Below are positions 1-6,984 of a stretch of DNA of 15,791 nucleotides, one piece after another. This stretch comes from Candidatus Kerfeldbacteria bacterium CG08_land_8_20_14_0_20_43_14. GTDB lineage: Bacteria > Patescibacteriota > Patescibacteriia > PEXW01. The stretch is taken from positions 1 to 15,791 of the forward strand of contig PEXW01000018.1 in assembly GCA_002774575.1 (NCBI GenBank). Reading direction: 5' to 3'. Each line of letters opens with the position of its first letter. Positions within the stretch are counted from its first letter, which is position 1. Under the pieces are notes generated by a model. The model did not search any database and was not told where the DNA came from. It worked only from the letters and a program-made list of their open reading frames with translations. Position numbers and translations under genes: made by a program.

Positions 1-2
1 TG

Positions 3-749
3 GGCAAAGTTTGGATTTTTTCAATAGTCAGCGTTTTTGCGGTCAGCCTTATTTCTTTAATCGGGGTTTTTACTCTGTCAATTCAGGCCAATAAATTTAA
101 GAAATGGCTTTTGTATATGGTCAGTTTTGCCGCCGGTGCCATGTTGGGCGACGGCTTTATCCATTTACTGCCGGAAAGCATTGCCAAGAATCGTTCAGTT
201 GAATCGATTTCTTTCTCAATCCTGGCTGGTATTGTGATTTTTTTCATCTTGGAAAAAATCATTTTCTGGCGGCACTGTCATCAGCCCACCAGTGAAAATC
301 ATATCCATCCGGTCGGGCCGATTAATCTGATCGGCGATGGTTTTCATAATTTTATTGACGGAATTATTATTGCTGCCAGCTATATTGTCAGTATTCCTTT
401 GGGAGTGGCCACGACTGTGGCGGTTTTGATGCATGAGATCCCCCAGGAGATTGGGGATTTTGGCGTGCTCTTGCACGCGGGCTACACCCGAAAGCAGGCC
501 ATTGGCTTTAACTTTTTGTCAGCGTCAGCCGCAACCTTGGGCACGATAATTACCCTGCTTGTCGGCGAGAAAGCAGGTGGTATAGTTGATTTTCTGCTAC
601 CCTTTACCATTGGCGGTTTTATTTATATTGCCGCCGCGGATTTAATTCCAGAAGTGCATCACGAAAGACACACCAGTCAGTCTTTCCTGCAACTGTTTTA
701 TTTTTTGCTGGGAATTGGTTTAATGGCTCTGCTTCTGCTTATAGGCTGA
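3..749 (+). CDS. ZIP-family divalent metal transporter, N-terminus cut by window edge
   Basis: The reading frame is open from the first bases of the window (about 36 residues before the first TTG at 111), so the true start lies just outside. ZIP proteins move Zn2+ or related divalent metals into the cytoplasm. What is seen: a run of hydrophobic segments, the TM4 metal-site signature HNFIDGIIIAASY, and the TM5 signature HEIPQEIGDFGVLLHAG. These carry the His/Asp and His/Glu ligands typical of the family. A short His-containing loop (HCHQPTSENHIHP) precedes TM4, where ZIP proteins usually carry a variable His-rich loop. The C-terminal helices are present, and the protein ends at TGA. It converges on the hexose mutase gene with only 12 nt between stop codons and no clear terminator. 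The family call is firm; the metal is not determinable. Confidence 0.93.
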   Translation, partial: GKVWIFSIVSVFAVSLISLIGVFTLSIQANKFKKWLLYMVSFAAGAMLGDGFIHLLPESIAKNRSVESISFSILAGIVIFFILEKIIFWRHCHQPTSENHIHPVGPINLIGDGFHNFIDGIIIAASYIVSIPLGVATTVAVLMHEIPQEIGDFGVLLHAGYTRKQAIGFNFLSASAATLGTIITLLVGEKAGGIVDFLLPFTIGGFIYIAAADLIPEVHHERHTSQSFLQLFYFLLGIGLMALLLLIG

Positions 750-761
750 CATTAAGACAAA

Positions 762-2102
762 TTACTTAGCAACGGCTTTAATAAAATTTAAGACTTTTTT
801 TAGTTTCGTTTCCATAATTTCCTTGGTATTGCCTTCAACAGTTATTCTTAAAAGCGGTTCAGTGTTGGAAGGCCTGACATTTAGCCACCAGTCTTTATAT
901 TCGATGGTTACGCCGTCCAATTCATCTTGATGGCCATCGCTGAATTTATTTTTAACCGCCAGGATTACTTCGGGAATGTTTTTGACTTCAATATTTGTTT
1001 CATCAGCGCGGAAATACGGGTTTAGGCCTTCAATAATTTCCGAAAGCTTTTTGTTGTGTTCAGAGATGAGCATTAATAAAATGACAAAAGCGATAAATCC
1101 AGAGTCAGAATAATAATTGTCCCGGAAGGAGTAATGTGCAGAAACTTCACCACCCATAATGCCGTTGTTATCTTTAATGCCTTTAGCGACATTAACAAAT
1201 CCCACTGGTGTCCGGATGGGTCGTCCGCCCCATTCTTTTATTCTTTGCGGCACGGCCTTGCTGCAAATGACATTGTAGGCCACGGCAGCACCAGGATTTC
1301 GTTCAAGAAAAAATTTAGCCAAAATTAACAAAGTTGTGTCTGCCCTGATGAAGTCGCCTTTTTCGGTAACGAAAAATAACCGGTCTGTGTCGCCGTCCAT
1401 AATTATTCCAAAATCAGCTTTTTCTTCCAGAATTTTTTTCCGAATTTGGACTTGCGATTCAGGCAAAAGGGGATTAGAAGGGTGGGCCGGGAAATTGCCG
1501 TCAAGTTCAAAATTTAAGGGAATTAACTGGCAGGGTAATTTTTCAAAGATTAAAGGCATAACTTTTCCAGCCATACCATTGCCAGCATCAACTACTATTT
1601 TAAACGGTTTTATTTTAGCAATGTCTGTGAAAGAAAAAATATGATTAAGGTAATCTTGCCAGAAGTCTTTTTTAGAAACGCTGCCCGGTTTGTCAGCCGG
1701 CGAAAATTTTTTATCTTTAATAAACTCGTAAATTTTTTGGCCACTGATCATGTTTAGGCCGTTATTAAAAACCGTCATTTTGACGCCGTTGTATTCTTTG
1801 GGGTTATGCGAGGCCGTAATCATGAGGCCCCCGTCGTATTTGAAAAATCCAGTGGAAAAATAAACCATGTCAATCGGCACTTGCCCGATGTCATCAACTG
1901 CCACGCCCTGACTGGCCGCGCCCTCAATGAATTTTTTAGTCAATTCCGGCGAGCCTATCCTCATATCCCGGCCAACCACGATTTTTTTCACGCCGGTCAG
2001 CCGTGCGTATCCCTGGCCGACCAAAAAGGCCGTTTCTCCATTTAAGTCAGTTGGGTAAATTCCACGGATGTCATAGGACTTAAAAATTTTTGGGTTTAAC
2101 AT
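762..2102 (-). CDS. Phosphomannomutase/phosphoglucomutase (alpha-D-phosphohexomutase)
   Basis: Interconverts hexose 6-phosphates and 1-phosphates (mannose and/or glucose), feeding nucleotide-sugar synthesis for surface glycans. All four family motifs are visible in the 446 aa: the phosphoserine loop TASHNPKEYNG (Ser98), the metal loop DGDTDR (236-241), the sugar-binding loop GGEVSAHYSFRD (about 318-328), and the phosphate-binding loop RPSNTEPLLRI (from Arg410). The N-terminus MLNPKIFKSYDIRG is the usual start, so ATG at 2102 is secure. Length is normal for the ManB/AlgC type. No Shine-Dalgarno is seen; the bases before ATG are pyrimidine-rich. An extended -10 lies about 31 nt upstream. Substrate preference (mannose or glucose) cannot be told from the motifs. 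Confidence 0.96.
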   Translation of the reverse strand: MLNPKIFKSYDIRGIYPTDLNGETAFLVGQGYARLTGVKKIVVGRDMRIGSPELTKKFIEGAASQGVAVDDIGQVPIDMVYFSTGFFKYDGGLMITASHNPKEYNGVKMTVFNNGLNMISGQKIYEFIKDKKFSPADKPGSVSKKDFWQDYLNHIFSFTDIAKIKPFKIVVDAGNGMAGKVMPLIFEKLPCQLIPLNFELDGNFPAHPSNPLLPESQVQIRKKILEEKADFGIIMDGDTDRLFFVTEKGDFIRADTTLLILAKFFLERNPGAAVAYNVICSKAVPQRIKEWGGRPIRTPVGFVNVAKGIKDNNGIMGGEVSAHYSFRDNYYSDSGFIAFVILLMLISEHNKKLSEIIEGLNPYFRADETNIEVKNIPEVILAVKNKFSDGHQDELDGVTIEYKDWWLNVRPSNTEPLLRITVEGNTKEIMETKLKKVLNFIKAVAK

Positions 2103-2132
2103 TTGCGCGGAGATTATTTAATAAGTAAAATA

Positions 2133-2141
2133 ATTGTATCA
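2133..2141 (-). promoter_or_regulatory. Extended -10 promoter of the hexose mutase gene
   Basis: Read on the minus strand the site is TGATACAAT, an extended -10 (TGn followed by TACAAT). The predicted transcription start is near 2126, giving a leader of about 24 nt. No convincing -35 is seen at 16-18 nt spacing, as expected for extended -10 promoters. Prediction from sequence only. Confidence 0.5.
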
Positions 2142-2284
2142 TCTTAAAAAAAATTCGAAAAGTAAAGAATAAAACTATGTTAAGATTTAAACTTAAAATA
2201 AGATGAAATCAATGTGATCGACTTTGAAAGAAAAGAATGTAATCCTATGTACTTAATAAATGCTTAATGTTGAAGTGTTGGGTT

Positions 2285-2290
2285 TATTAT
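2285..2290 (+). promoter_or_regulatory. Possible -10 for the redox cassette
   Basis: TATTAT (5/6 match to TATAAT) ends 10 nt before the ATG at 2301, so the transcript would carry a leader of only a few nucleotides. No good -35 is visible in the AT-rich 2103-2284 gap, and no other gene is seen in that gap. Weak support. Confidence 0.3.
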
Positions 2291-2300
2291 TAAATTGTTT

Positions 2301-3383
2301 ATGAAAAGGTATAAAACCTACTTAGTCAATAGCCGTTTTATTTCAGCTAGAGTATTAGAGCTTTCAGTGGCCAGAAGCAATAGTCGGTCATTCCCGGATT
2401 TTTTACCTGGCCAATACGCGACCTTGAGTTTTCCGCTTCATCAAAAATTAAGAGGCGAGCGTTCATTCTCAATTGCCAGCTCTCCGACTGATTCTTCAGT
2501 CTGGCGTTTTGGCATTAAGATTTTTGGGCGCTATACTTCGGCTTTGCAAGATTTAAGACCCGGCGAACCAGTCATGGTCGGCGGACCTTTTGGCAAGTTC
2601 AGCTTTGATCAATTTAAGGATCAATCCGCGGTTTTTTTGGCTGGTGGAATCGGCATTACGCCTTTTGTCAGTATGATTCGCTGGGCGACTAATAAAAAAT
2701 TGTCCAATGATTTAACGCTTTTTTACAGCGTGCGTTCTTTGGCTGATGCGCCTTATCGGGAAGATTTTTACGCTTTGGAAATGCTTAGTCCGCATTTAAA
2801 AGTTATATATGTCACTTCTGACCTGGCGGGTAATGATCCGTCAGCAAGAATTATATCCGGCCGGATAAATGCTGATTTGATTGCGCGGTTTTTATTAAAA
2901 AAACTTGAAGACAAATCATATTTTATCTGCGGGCCGCTGCCCTTTATGAAGGCTATGGAAAAAATAATTGGCGGTTTTGGGGTGCCCAAGCAGTTTATCA
3001 AAACTGAAAAATTCGGCATTGGCTCTAAAGCCTTTATTGAAACAGGCAGTCCAATGCCAAAAATCGCTTTTGCTGCCTGGGGCTTGGCCGCGGCAGTGGT
3101 GTTTGGAGTTGTGGTCAGAATGGAGCAAGCCAGGCGTTCCAATGCCGCCACTCAAAATTTAGTAAATTCGCCATCGATTGAAGCTACGAACAACAATGCG
3201 CCCGGTAGTGCAGTCCCTTCTATGAACAATGTTAATCAGGCTGCGCCTATAACCAACACCAGCCAGCCTTCAGTCTCCAATAACAATTCTCAAAATCAAT
3301 CCTCGGGGACTATAACCCAGCCATCACAGCCGTTCCAATCACCCCGGGCAGCGCCTTTTGTGCCAAGAACGAGGATGTCCTAA
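2301..3383 (+). CDS. Membrane-anchored ferredoxin-NADP reductase-like oxidoreductase with low-complexity tail
   Basis: A flavin/NAD(P)H reductase of the FNR superfamily that probably passes electrons from NAD(P)H through FAD to the neighbouring membrane cytochrome. Residues about 1-105 form the FAD-binding barrel, with the RSFS motif (54-57, the RxYS equivalent) and GPFGKF. Residues about 106-235 form the nucleotide-binding domain, with AGGIGITPF (114-122) and the terminal FICGPLPFM (CGP at 210-212). There is no 2Fe-2S Cys cluster. Unusually, a transmembrane helix (about 254-273) follows the catalytic domain, then about 85 residues rich in Asn, Gln, Ser and Pro. Topology is inferred as catalytic domain inside, tail outside. 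ATG at 2301 is preferred to the TTG at 2295. It is followed after 27 nt by apbE on the same strand. The natural electron acceptor is inferred only from context. Confidence 0.85.
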   Translation: MKRYKTYLVNSRFISARVLELSVARSNSRSFPDFLPGQYATLSFPLHQKLRGERSFSIASSPTDSSVWRFGIKIFGRYTSALQDLRPGEPVMVGGPFGKFSFDQFKDQSAVFLAGGIGITPFVSMIRWATNKKLSNDLTLFYSVRSLADAPYREDFYALEMLSPHLKVIYVTSDLAGNDPSARIISGRINADLIARFLLKKLEDKSYFICGPLPFMKAMEKIIGGFGVPKQFIKTEKFGIGSKAFIETGSPMPKIAFAAWGLAAAVVFGVVVRMEQARRSNAATQNLVNSPSIEATNNNAPGSAVPSMNNVNQAAPITNTSQPSVSNNNSQNQSSGTITQPSQPFQSPRAAPFVPRTRMS

Positions 3384-3410
3384 AATTGTAAAATTTTTTG
3401 TATTAAAAGT

Positions 3411-4346
3411 GTGAAAACTATCAATGACAGATTTTACGCATTAGGCACGACTATTGAAGGCGGCTTTCGGGCCGATCAGGTTTTGGCCGAAAAGCTCTGT
3501 GAAAAAATCCGCCTGCGGATAGCTGAATTTGAAAATCATTTTAGTCGTTTTTTGCCTACTTCGGAACTAAGTTACTTGAATGCCAATCCCAATCGCGAAA
3601 TTACTGTAAGCCCGCAGATGATTGAAATTATGCTTGCGGCCAGAAAAATTTGGAGCTTAACCGATGGTTTGGTTGACCCGACTATAGGCCAGTCTTTAAT
3701 CGCGGCTGGCTATGATGTTTCCTTTGAATTGCTGAATAATTCCGATGGTCAGCCTGCGCCAGCACGGGTTGTCAGGCGTACTTTGCGGGATGTTAATATT
3801 GATGAAAAATTAAATACGGTTAAAATTCCTGAAGGTACGACCCTGGATTTCGGCGGCATTGGCAAAGGCTATATTTTGGATCAATTAATTAATTATATTG
3901 AACCGTTGACCCAAGATTACTGGCTGTCTTTGGGCGGAGATTTGGTTGTTTCGGGCAGGGACGGAACTAACCAGCACTGGCCGATTGGCGTGCAAAACCC
4001 TCAAGCTTTAGATCAGGATATTGCCGAATTAAAACTTCCCTCGGATCGCTGGGCAGTGGCAACATCCGGCATAACTCATCGCCGCGGGGTGAAGGCTGGG
4101 GTTAATTGGCACCATTTAATTAACCCCAGGACTGGCCAGCCAGCCATGAATGATGTTTTGAGTGTGACAGTCGTGGCTAAATCAGCACTTTTGGCTGATG
4201 CCTTTGCCAAGACTATTTTATTTCAGGGTTCAAAAGACGGAATTGAATGGGCAAACCGTCAAAAAGACTTGGAAGCTTTAGTGATTACTGATACCCAGGA
4301 ATTCGTATTTTCAGACAACATGAAAAAATATCTAAAATTTTTATGA
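3411..4346 (+). CDS. apbE: ApbE-family FAD:protein FMN transferase
   Basis: Attaches FMN from FAD covalently to a Thr/Ser of a target flavoprotein. Family motifs are clear: FSRFLPTSELSYLN near residue 45, VDPTIG, DFGGIGKGYILD, LSLGGDL, ATSG, HLINPRTGQP, and ADAFAKTILFQG near the C-terminus. Two oddities. First, there is no signal peptide or lipobox (N-terminus MKTINDRFYALGTT), although many ApbE proteins are exported lipoproteins. Second, in the last motif the usual metal-ligand Thr four residues after Asp263 is Lys267, with Thr268 next to it; Lys also occurs there in some homologues. The start is GTG with no Shine-Dalgarno. The gene overlaps the next by ATGA, implying translational coupling. 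No flavinylation acceptor (D-x-x-[ST]-G-A-[ST] type) was found in the two partner proteins. Confidence 0.93.
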   Translation: MKTINDRFYALGTTIEGGFRADQVLAEKLCEKIRLRIAEFENHFSRFLPTSELSYLNANPNREITVSPQMIEIMLAARKIWSLTDGLVDPTIGQSLIAAGYDVSFELLNNSDGQPAPARVVRRTLRDVNIDEKLNTVKIPEGTTLDFGGIGKGYILDQLINYIEPLTQDYWLSLGGDLVVSGRDGTNQHWPIGVQNPQALDQDIAELKLPSDRWAVATSGITHRRGVKAGVNWHHLINPRTGQPAMNDVLSVTVVAKSALLADAFAKTILFQGSKDGIEWANRQKDLEALVITDTQEFVFSDNMKKYLKFL

Positions 4347-5254
4347 AAGTCAAAATTTTATTGTTTTTGGCGGTGTTGGCAATTTGCCTGCCTTTAAGAG
4401 TCCGGGCTGTAACCACAATTCAGAATCCAGCTGCAGCCAAGCAGGCGGTTTTGCTAGCCGATTCAGAAGAGCAGGAAAATGAAATTGAGAATCAGCAGGA
4501 TAAAGTTGAAAATTTTGTTCCGTCCAGTACTATTAACTCCGGGCAAAACCAGAACAATGTTATTCAACCAGTTCAGCCTTTGGGTACCGCCAACACGAAT
4601 TCCGAGGCTAATGTTGACAATGCTCAACCTGAAGCTGTTCAAAATAATACTTCAGCTGCGCCGGTAGTTCAGCCAGTCAACCCATTTCCCTGGGCGTGGC
4701 TGATTGCCAGGGCTGCCGGAATTGCCTCGTTTATTTTATTGGGCTTTTTGACTATGACTGGTTTGTTGCTGACCACTGGTGCTTTTTTTAGGCTGCTTTC
4801 GCCGGCCCATGCCTGGTCATTGCACAGGGCCATTGCCTCGATGCTGCTGGTGTCGGTCGTAACCCATGTTGCTTCTTTGTTGTTTGATCATTTTATAAAT
4901 TTACGCTTGCAGGATCTCCTGGTTCCTTTTGTCTCATTTTATCGGCCGGCCTTACTGGCTTTAGGAATTCTGGGTTTTTATATTTTATTGTTAGTCTTAG
5001 CAACTTCGCTTTATACCATGACAAATCACCCGCGTTTTTGGCGGTTAGTGCATTATTTAGCTTTTCCCATGTTTGTTCTGTTATTTCTGCACGGTATATT
5101 ATTGGGCACAGATACTAAACAAATTTGGATGCAGGTTATTTATTGGGCGACTGGCAGCCTGGTTGGCTTAACAATTATTTACAGAATATTGTGGCGTTAT
5201 TACCGCCGCCAAATGCCGGTTGTGGAGGCAACAGGGGGACTAATTCGCAAATAA
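4343..5254 (+). CDS. Ferric-reductase-like transmembrane cytochrome b with signal peptide and low-complexity ectodomain
   Basis: Likely a bis-heme b membrane electron conduit (ferric reductase/NOX/MsrQ-like transmembrane domain). Residues 1-22 look like a signal peptide. Residues about 23-115 are an extracytoplasmic Gln/Asn/Pro/Val-rich stretch. Five hydrophobic helices follow (about 117-145, 158-180, 195-225, 233-254, 262-283). The key evidence is two His pairs, His161/His175 on the second helix and His237/His250 on the fourth, spaced 14 and 13 residues. This is the classic arrangement for two stacked hemes. Loop charges (FFRLLSPAH, NHPRFWR, RYYRRQ) put the expected inner loops inside. The flavin domain usually fused in NOX/FRE proteins is absent; the FNR-like protein two genes upstream probably supplies it. 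Terminal acceptor (Fe3+, O2, a quinone or a surface partner) is unknown. Confidence 0.85.
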   Translation: MKVKILLFLAVLAICLPLRVRAVTTIQNPAAAKQAVLLADSEEQENEIENQQDKVENFVPSSTINSGQNQNNVIQPVQPLGTANTNSEANVDNAQPEAVQNNTSAAPVVQPVNPFPWAWLIARAAGIASFILLGFLTMTGLLLTTGAFFRLLSPAHAWSLHRAIASMLLVSVVTHVASLLFDHFINLRLQDLLVPFVSFYRPALLALGILGFYILLLVLATSLYTMTNHPRFWRLVHYLAFPMFVLLFLHGILLGTDTKQIWMQVIYWATGSLVGLTIIYRILWRYYRRQMPVVEATGGLIRK

Positions 5255-5575
5255 TTTCGGTGCCTCATCCCTCACGGCTACCGCGGGGTCTATTTTTGCC
5301 GTATAGACGCAATTGTTGACTGGCACGTCTTTCGTTGAAATTTGGCTCGCGGCTGGAAGGTCTCCTTTTACGGCCGCATCGCCAAAAATATTTTTGGCCG
5401 CGGTTTCCGTTAAAACATCGCAAGCAACCACATCTATTATGGCATTACTGCCGGTCTTTACTTCGGTAGATTGGCCGGTCTTGACGTCAGTTGCAGTGGT
5501 ATTCTTAGCGTCATTATTGCGGATAATTAATACCGCCGATGCGCCTCCCACAACAATCACGAGACTGATTATCAA
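5240..5575 (-). CDS. Short anchored protein, apparently truncated paralogue of the 5957-6484 gene
   Basis: Unrecognised family. The N-terminus is a membrane anchor or signal (LIISLVIVVGGASAVLII), followed by a Thr/Lys-rich linker and a domain starting DVVACDVLTETAAKNIFG and ending NNCVYTAKI. The pattern C-x-x-LT, G-x-A, then C-x-Y matches the product of the divergent gene at 5957 (PCSLLTKGEVEAVLG, then TCTYDT). That paralogue runs about 90 residues past its C-x-Y, whereas this one stops after about 22, inside the last 15 nt of the ferric-reductase gene. The only listed start is TTG at 5575. A better N-terminus (INKQTILIISL) would begin at ATT, 5593, with AAGG about 6 nt upstream, which may be a lost ATG. 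Both ends therefore look damaged, and it may be a decaying pseudogene. Confidence 0.5.
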   Translation of the reverse strand: MIISLVIVVGGASAVLIIRNNDAKNTTATDVKTGQSTEVKTGSNAIIDVVACDVLTETAAKNIFGDAAVKGDLPAASQISTKDVPVNNCVYTAKIDPAVAVRDEAPKLFAN

Positions 5576-5616
5576 AATTGTTTGCTTATTAATATTTAAC
5601 CTTATTTAAAGTAACT

Positions 5617-5625
5617 ACTGTATCA
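5617..5625 (-). promoter_or_regulatory. Possible extended -10 for the truncated small-protein gene
   Basis: On the minus strand this reads TGATACAGT, nearly identical to the extended -10 of the hexose mutase gene (TGATACAAT). It would start transcription near 5610, about 17 nt before the possible ATT start. No -35 is seen. Confidence 0.3.
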
Positions 5626-5627
5626 TT

Positions 5628-5835
5628 TTGACGTTTTTATGAAAATGCTATGCTGTCGTCTCGCCGTTTGGGGTAAGCCCCGGCGAAACGGACGCGACTC
5701 GTGCGCTGTAGTTTTTGTGAAGGCGGGGTCAACCGCACCCGGATTTTCAAAATATTTAATTAGCCTCCACCGCTTAAAGTTGATTTCGCTCAGCCAAGGC
5801 GGTACCAGCAAAAAACGTAAAGTTTTTAAATAGAG
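5628..5835 (+). ncRNA. Candidate structured RNA in the GC-rich divergent gap
   Basis: The gap 5594-5956 has no convincing gene, but its middle is much more GC-rich than its flanks and is full of complementary arms. A long hairpin spans 5655-5698: GTCG/CGAC, then CCGTTT/AAACGG, then GGGG/CCCC closing a TAAG loop, with short internal asymmetries. A second stem pairs ACCGCTT (5769-5775) with AA(G)GCGGT (5796-5803). A possible promoter lies just upstream (TTGACG at 5628-5633 and TGCTATGCT at 5646-5654). The end near 5815-5835 has AAAAC/GTTTT arms and a T-run. It matches no RNA family I can name; the short open frames on both strands look incidental. Strand is a guess. Confidence 0.3.
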
Positions 5836-5891
5836 TGTTTGGCATCTCACCTATTACGCGGTGAACGCCGCACCACCAAAATGTCAATCAG

Positions 5892-5923
5892 CAACCCCCT
5901 AAGCGTTAATTGTACTTGGGGTT
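5892..5923. other. Hairpin upstream of the small secreted protein gene
   Basis: AACCCC pairs with GGGGTT, and inside it AAG pairs with CTT, separated by a 2-nt bulge and an 11-nt loop. It lies just upstream of, and touches, the predicted -35 of the gene at 5957. It could be an operator-like site or a leftover terminator; there is no T-tract. Confidence 0.3.
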
Positions 5924-5950
5924 TACTGAAGTTGATTAAGGTAGTACAAT
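5922..5950 (+). promoter_or_regulatory. Promoter giving a leaderless mRNA for the gene at 5957
   Basis: -35 TTTACT (5922-5927), 17-nt spacer, -10 TACAAT (5945-5950). The -10 ends only 6 nt before the ATG, so transcription should begin at or next to the start codon. No Shine-Dalgarno could exist on such an mRNA. Confidence 0.55.
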
Positions 5951-5956
5951 TTAATT

Positions 5957-6484
5957 ATGAAAAACAGCAAACTTGTTTTAATAATAGTTATCGTAGCGGT
6001 CGCGTTACTGGCGGTAGCGCTAGTCGCAAAACAGAGAAGTAATGTAAGTAAAGTTGGGGTTGCTACGCCGTTAAATACGGCGAGCACGGCAAAAAATATT
6101 GCTGCCCAGCCGCCCGCAACGGAATCAGCGAGTACTGCCCAAAAAAATATCAGTCCCTGCTCTTTGCTTACCAAGGGCGAAGTGGAAGCCGTATTGGGCC
6201 AGCCAGCAAAGGAGCCGGAGCTTCACGGCGGCACCTGTACCTATGACACCGTGGGAGGGGCAAAATATTTTTATCTTCATTTGGGAAGTTCGGCAAACTG
6301 GGCGGATTTGTGCAAAGAAGGCGCTAAGTTGATTTCCGATTTGGGTGATGCGGCCTGCGTCGACGCCAGAAATGTAATCTGGGTGCTGAAAAAGGATGTC
6401 TATGTGTCGATAGATTCATACCGCACCATAGATCAGGATACGCTTATGAGTCTGGCCGGGAAAGCGGTGAATAGAGTTCCTTAG
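5957..6484 (+). CDS. Small membrane-anchored or secreted protein of unknown family
   Basis: 175 aa, not recognised with certainty. An N-terminal hydrophobic segment (residues about 5-24) acts as an anchor or uncleaved signal. A Ala/Thr/Ser-rich linker follows (about 30-65). Then comes a compact domain beginning NISPCSLLTKGEVEAVLGQP, with later Cys in GTCTYD, ADLCKEG and DAACVD, i.e. four Cys after the linker that could form two disulfides. The helix-LT-x-x-E-x-x-x-x-LG opening followed by C-x-Y recalls small extracytoplasmic lipoprotein domains such as DUF3558, but there is no lipobox Cys and I would not assert membership. The divergent, shorter paralogue at 5240-5575 shares the pattern. It has its own promoter and stands alone. 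Confidence 0.75.
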   Translation: MKNSKLVLIIVIVAVALLAVALVAKQRSNVSKVGVATPLNTASTAKNIAAQPPATESASTAQKNISPCSLLTKGEVEAVLGQPAKEPELHGGTCTYDTVGGAKYFYLHLGSSANWADLCKEGAKLISDLGDAACVDARNVIWVLKKDVYVSIDSYRTIDQDTLMSLAGKAVNRVP

Positions 6485-6984
6485 ATATTTAGATAAATAA
6501 GCTTTGTCGTTTTGACCGGTGGGTTAGAGGTTTATACCCATCAAATAAATTTTATTTCAGGCAGTTCTAACGGCGTGTTTTTTGTTTTTTTTGTCCGGCG
6601 GCATGGCCGGTTGATCCGGTGGAGAGCGAATATGAAATTTGGCTGAGCGTTACCAATAATTCCATCAAAGTCTTTATTCCTCCCCCGTCTAAAATAAGAT
6701 AATTATCCGTTAAGTCAATTTAATCGGATTACTTTGTTTTTAGACTGAAATACGAAACAATCAAATTAAAAGCCGGATTGAGTAAATATCAACCTACGAA
6801 ATTCAGGTTATTTGCGCCTAGCCTTCGCTCTTGCCATGCCGGATGATAATGATGCTTTCCGGCAGGAAGGCACGGCCTGGAATTTAATCAATTGGACATA
6901 CTTACGGCAAAATGGGAGCGGGAAATGATGCTCCAGCCGCCAGCCAAGGTTTGCAACCAATCCGGTCGATGTAATGATATTGGG
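6485..6984. other. Non-coding/decayed stretch with gene scraps
   Basis: No intact gene is seen. The minus-strand open frame 6808-7089 is the tail of the PEP-domain pseudogene in the wrong frame. On the minus strand at about 6818-6860 another frame reads ESIIIIRHGKSEG before a stop. This resembles the N-terminal RHG motif of histidine phosphatases and may be a second gene scrap. On the plus strand about 6586-6703 an open frame (WPVDPVESEYEIWLSV and onward) lacks a usable start. A small hairpin CCGGC/GCCGG lies at 6595-6610. Confidence 0.5.

Noticed and set aside
1134..2045. Plus-strand open frames opposite the hexose mutase
   Set aside because: Antisense shadows of a well-conserved gene with no domain signal of their own.
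5769..5810. Possible SRP RNA, from the string CAGCCAAGGC, or a T-box, from GGTACCGC on the minus strand
   Set aside because: The SRP domain IV core (GGAAGGAAGCAGC-type) is absent. The T-box antiterminator context and an aminoacyl-tRNA synthetase or amino-acid gene downstream are also absent.
5623..5850. Overlapping open frames of 64-75 codons on both strands in the GC-rich gap
   Set aside because: Both strands are open simply because the segment is GC-rich and structured. No recognisable domain, ribosome site or fitting promoter supports either protein.
6586..6703. Plus-strand frame reading WPVDPVESEYEIWLSV with a hydrophobic Phe/Cys-rich beginning
   Set aside because: Only GTG within the body could start it, the upstream part is a poly-T artefact, and no homologous domain is recognised. 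Left as a possible scrap.
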